A stretch of 5,437 nucleotides of DNA. Source: Endomicrobium sp. Its GTDB lineage: Bacteria > Elusimicrobiota > Endomicrobiia > Endomicrobiales > Endomicrobiaceae. Positions 4,352-5,437 of the stretch are shown here, in pieces. The stretch is from positions 1-5,437 of the forward strand of contig JAISDY010000118.1 in assembly GCA_031264425.1 (NCBI GenBank), written 5' to 3'. How positions within the stretch are numbered: position 1 is the first letter of the stretch; each line of letters begins with the position of its first letter. Under the pieces are notes generated by a model. The model saw nothing but the letters and a program-made list of their open reading frames with translations, was not told where the DNA came from and did no database searches. Both the position numbers and the translations under genes were made by a program.

Positions 4352-5437
4352 GTGAAAGAGAAATTAACGGCATTTTTATCGTTAAGTGCGTTGTTGCTTT
4401 CAAACGCTGCTTTTGGTTCTGCGGACAGCGTTACACAAAGTTTAGGAATTATGGCAGACGTCGGCGGGACGGTTATAACGCAGAGAACCCCTAAAGCAAA
4501 TGACGGCAAAAATAAAGGGCTGTCTGCGGCGTCATATTTGTTTGACGTAAAACTTACTAAAAATATTGAACAAAACGGAAAAGTTTTTGCGCGGTTTAAA
4601 GGCGGAAGGGGTACTGGACTTGAAGTGGATGCGACCGGTAATAACGGTGTAAACTCATACGGACAAGCAAACGGAAATGAGGACCCGACTTTAGACTCTG
4701 CGGCAAACAATACTCTTGCAAAAGTTGTAGAGTTGTACTATGAACAGTCTATTCTAAATGATAAACTCACGGTAGATTTCGGTAAGTTAAATTTCTGGGC
4801 ATTTTTTGCAGATAATAATTTTGCCGGAGATGATAATTGTCAGTTCTTAACGGGAACTTTTGCAGGAGATAAGACTATAGACTCAGTCCCTCAGCGTCCG
4901 GCATTAAGACTGAAATATGCTCTTTTTGAAAAACTTGACATTTCATATGCGTACTTTACAACAGATTTAGATCACTTTGATTCAAGTGGAATAAATATTG
5001 CTCAGTTTAATTTTAAACCTTTTACAAACAGCAACTACAGATTGTACGTATGGGGAAATAATGGTATTCACTATAAGTATAAGGACAATGCTTCAAAGTC
5101 AGGATCTTATGGATTTGGCGTAAGTATAGATCAAGCAATAAATGATGACTTTGGAATATTTGCAAGATGTGGATATAAGGAACATTCTGTTGGCGAACAT
5201 GATAAAGATAAAGATGGTAATGAAATTAATAATTCTTTCGCTTTACCTCTTTCCGCAATGTGGAGCATAGGAGCTCAATTTAAAGGTTCTAAGTGGTCAA
5301 GAGAAAACGATGTCTTGGGCATTGCTGTCGGTCAAATATATGGTTCTTCAGATGCAAAAGGTGTTATTAAAGAGTATAATAACGGAACTTATAAAGATGG
5401 AGCAGAAACACAGTTTGAAGTTTATTATAAGTTTACA
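4352..5437 (+). CDS. OprB-like outer-membrane porin, 3'-truncated
   Basis: This is probably an outer-membrane beta-barrel for diffusion of small solutes. OprB relatives are called carbohydrate-selective, but the substrate here is not shown. The frame starts at GTG 4352 and stays open for 362 codons to the window edge. The N-terminus is a signal peptide: KEK, a hydrophobic core (about 5-17), then AFG or GSA as cleavage sites near residues 22-24. Family-like features are FGKLN (143-147), FADNNFAGDD (152-161) followed by QFL (164-166), matching the OprB pattern FGKxD...D.N.fAnDE..QFL, and then alternating aromatic strands such as LRLKYALFEKLDISYAYF. A later GFGVSIDQAINDDFGIFARC segment also matches. 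The last visible residues (TQFEVYYKF) resemble a strand shortly before the usual C-terminus, so perhaps 40-60 residues are missing. An acidic loop DKDKDG (284-289) resembles a calcium-binding DxDxDG motif. Confidence in an outer-membrane barrel is high; in OprB specifically it is moderate. Confidence 0.8.
   Translation, partial: MKEKLTAFLSLSALLLSNAAFGSADSVTQSLGIMADVGGTVITQRTPKANDGKNKGLSAASYLFDVKLTKNIEQNGKVFARFKGGRGTGLEVDATGNNGVNSYGQANGNEDPTLDSAANNTLAKVVELYYEQSILNDKLTVDFGKLNFWAFFADNNFAGDDNCQFLTGTFAGDKTIDSVPQRPALRLKYALFEKLDISYAYFTTDLDHFDSSGINIAQFNFKPFTNSNYRLYVWGNNGIHYKYKDNASKSGSYGFGVSIDQAINDDFGIFARCGYKEHSVGEHDKDKDGNEINNSFALPLSAMWSIGAQFKGSKWSRENDVLGIAVGQIYGSSDAKGVIKEYNNGTYKDGAETQFEVYYKFT

Noticed and set aside
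4321..4710. Minus-strand open frame of 129 codons opposite the porin
   Set aside because: The plus strand has a strong ribosome binding site, signal peptide and a 362-codon open frame; the reverse frame is a shadow.
1..5437. CRISPR arrays, tRNA or rRNA genes, insertion sequences, toxin-antitoxin or phage-defence genes
   Set aside because: I found no regularly spaced repeats, cloverleaf sequences, transposase motifs or defence-type domains. Nearly all of the window is taken up by the five genes described.

Overview
This AT-rich window (roughly one third to 40% G+C by eye) holds five plus-strand genes, the first and last cut by the window edges. The organism is most likely a diderm (Gram-negative-type) bacterium, because the last gene encodes a beta-barrel porin-like protein with a signal peptide. 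The porin resembles OprB-type porins of AT-rich anaerobes, including Elusimicrobiota such as Endomicrobium. That taxonomic guess rests on general resemblance and codon bias only and is weak.

Layout. Positions 1-485 carry the C-terminal two thirds of a Sir2-family NAD-dependent protein deacylase. Positions 486-617 hold an imperfect inverted repeat and a good sigma70-type promoter. Positions 618-2925 hold a compact operon for a methionine-type ABC importer: metN (ATPase), metI (permease, 4-nt overlap with metN) and metQ (substrate-binding protein, 29-nt gap). It ends in a strong intrinsic terminator (2942-2979). Positions 2980-3077 hold a second promoter with a perfect 14-bp palindrome over the expected transcription start. 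Positions 3078-4274 encode a divergent dicarboxylate/amino acid:cation symporter (DAACS/SLC1-like). Positions 4275-4351 contain repeats and a strong ribosome binding site. Positions 4352-5437 encode the porin, which starts with GTG and runs off the right edge.

How the genes may work together. The porin would admit small solutes across the outer membrane. MetQ would capture methionine or a related amino acid in the periplasm for ATP-driven uptake by MetNI, and the symporter would import another, probably neutral, amino acid using an ion gradient. The window therefore looks like a nutrient-uptake neighbourhood next to an unrelated sirtuin. The most notable points are: a MetN that lacks the C-terminal methionine-sensing NIL domain; a symporter that has lost the arginine that binds acidic substrates and two canonical sodium-site residues; a sirtuin with Asp in place of one zinc-ligand Cys; and a short related sequence (core ATATATGTTT) upstream of all three transport units. 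I see no clearly new multi-gene system. These are unusual variants of known families.
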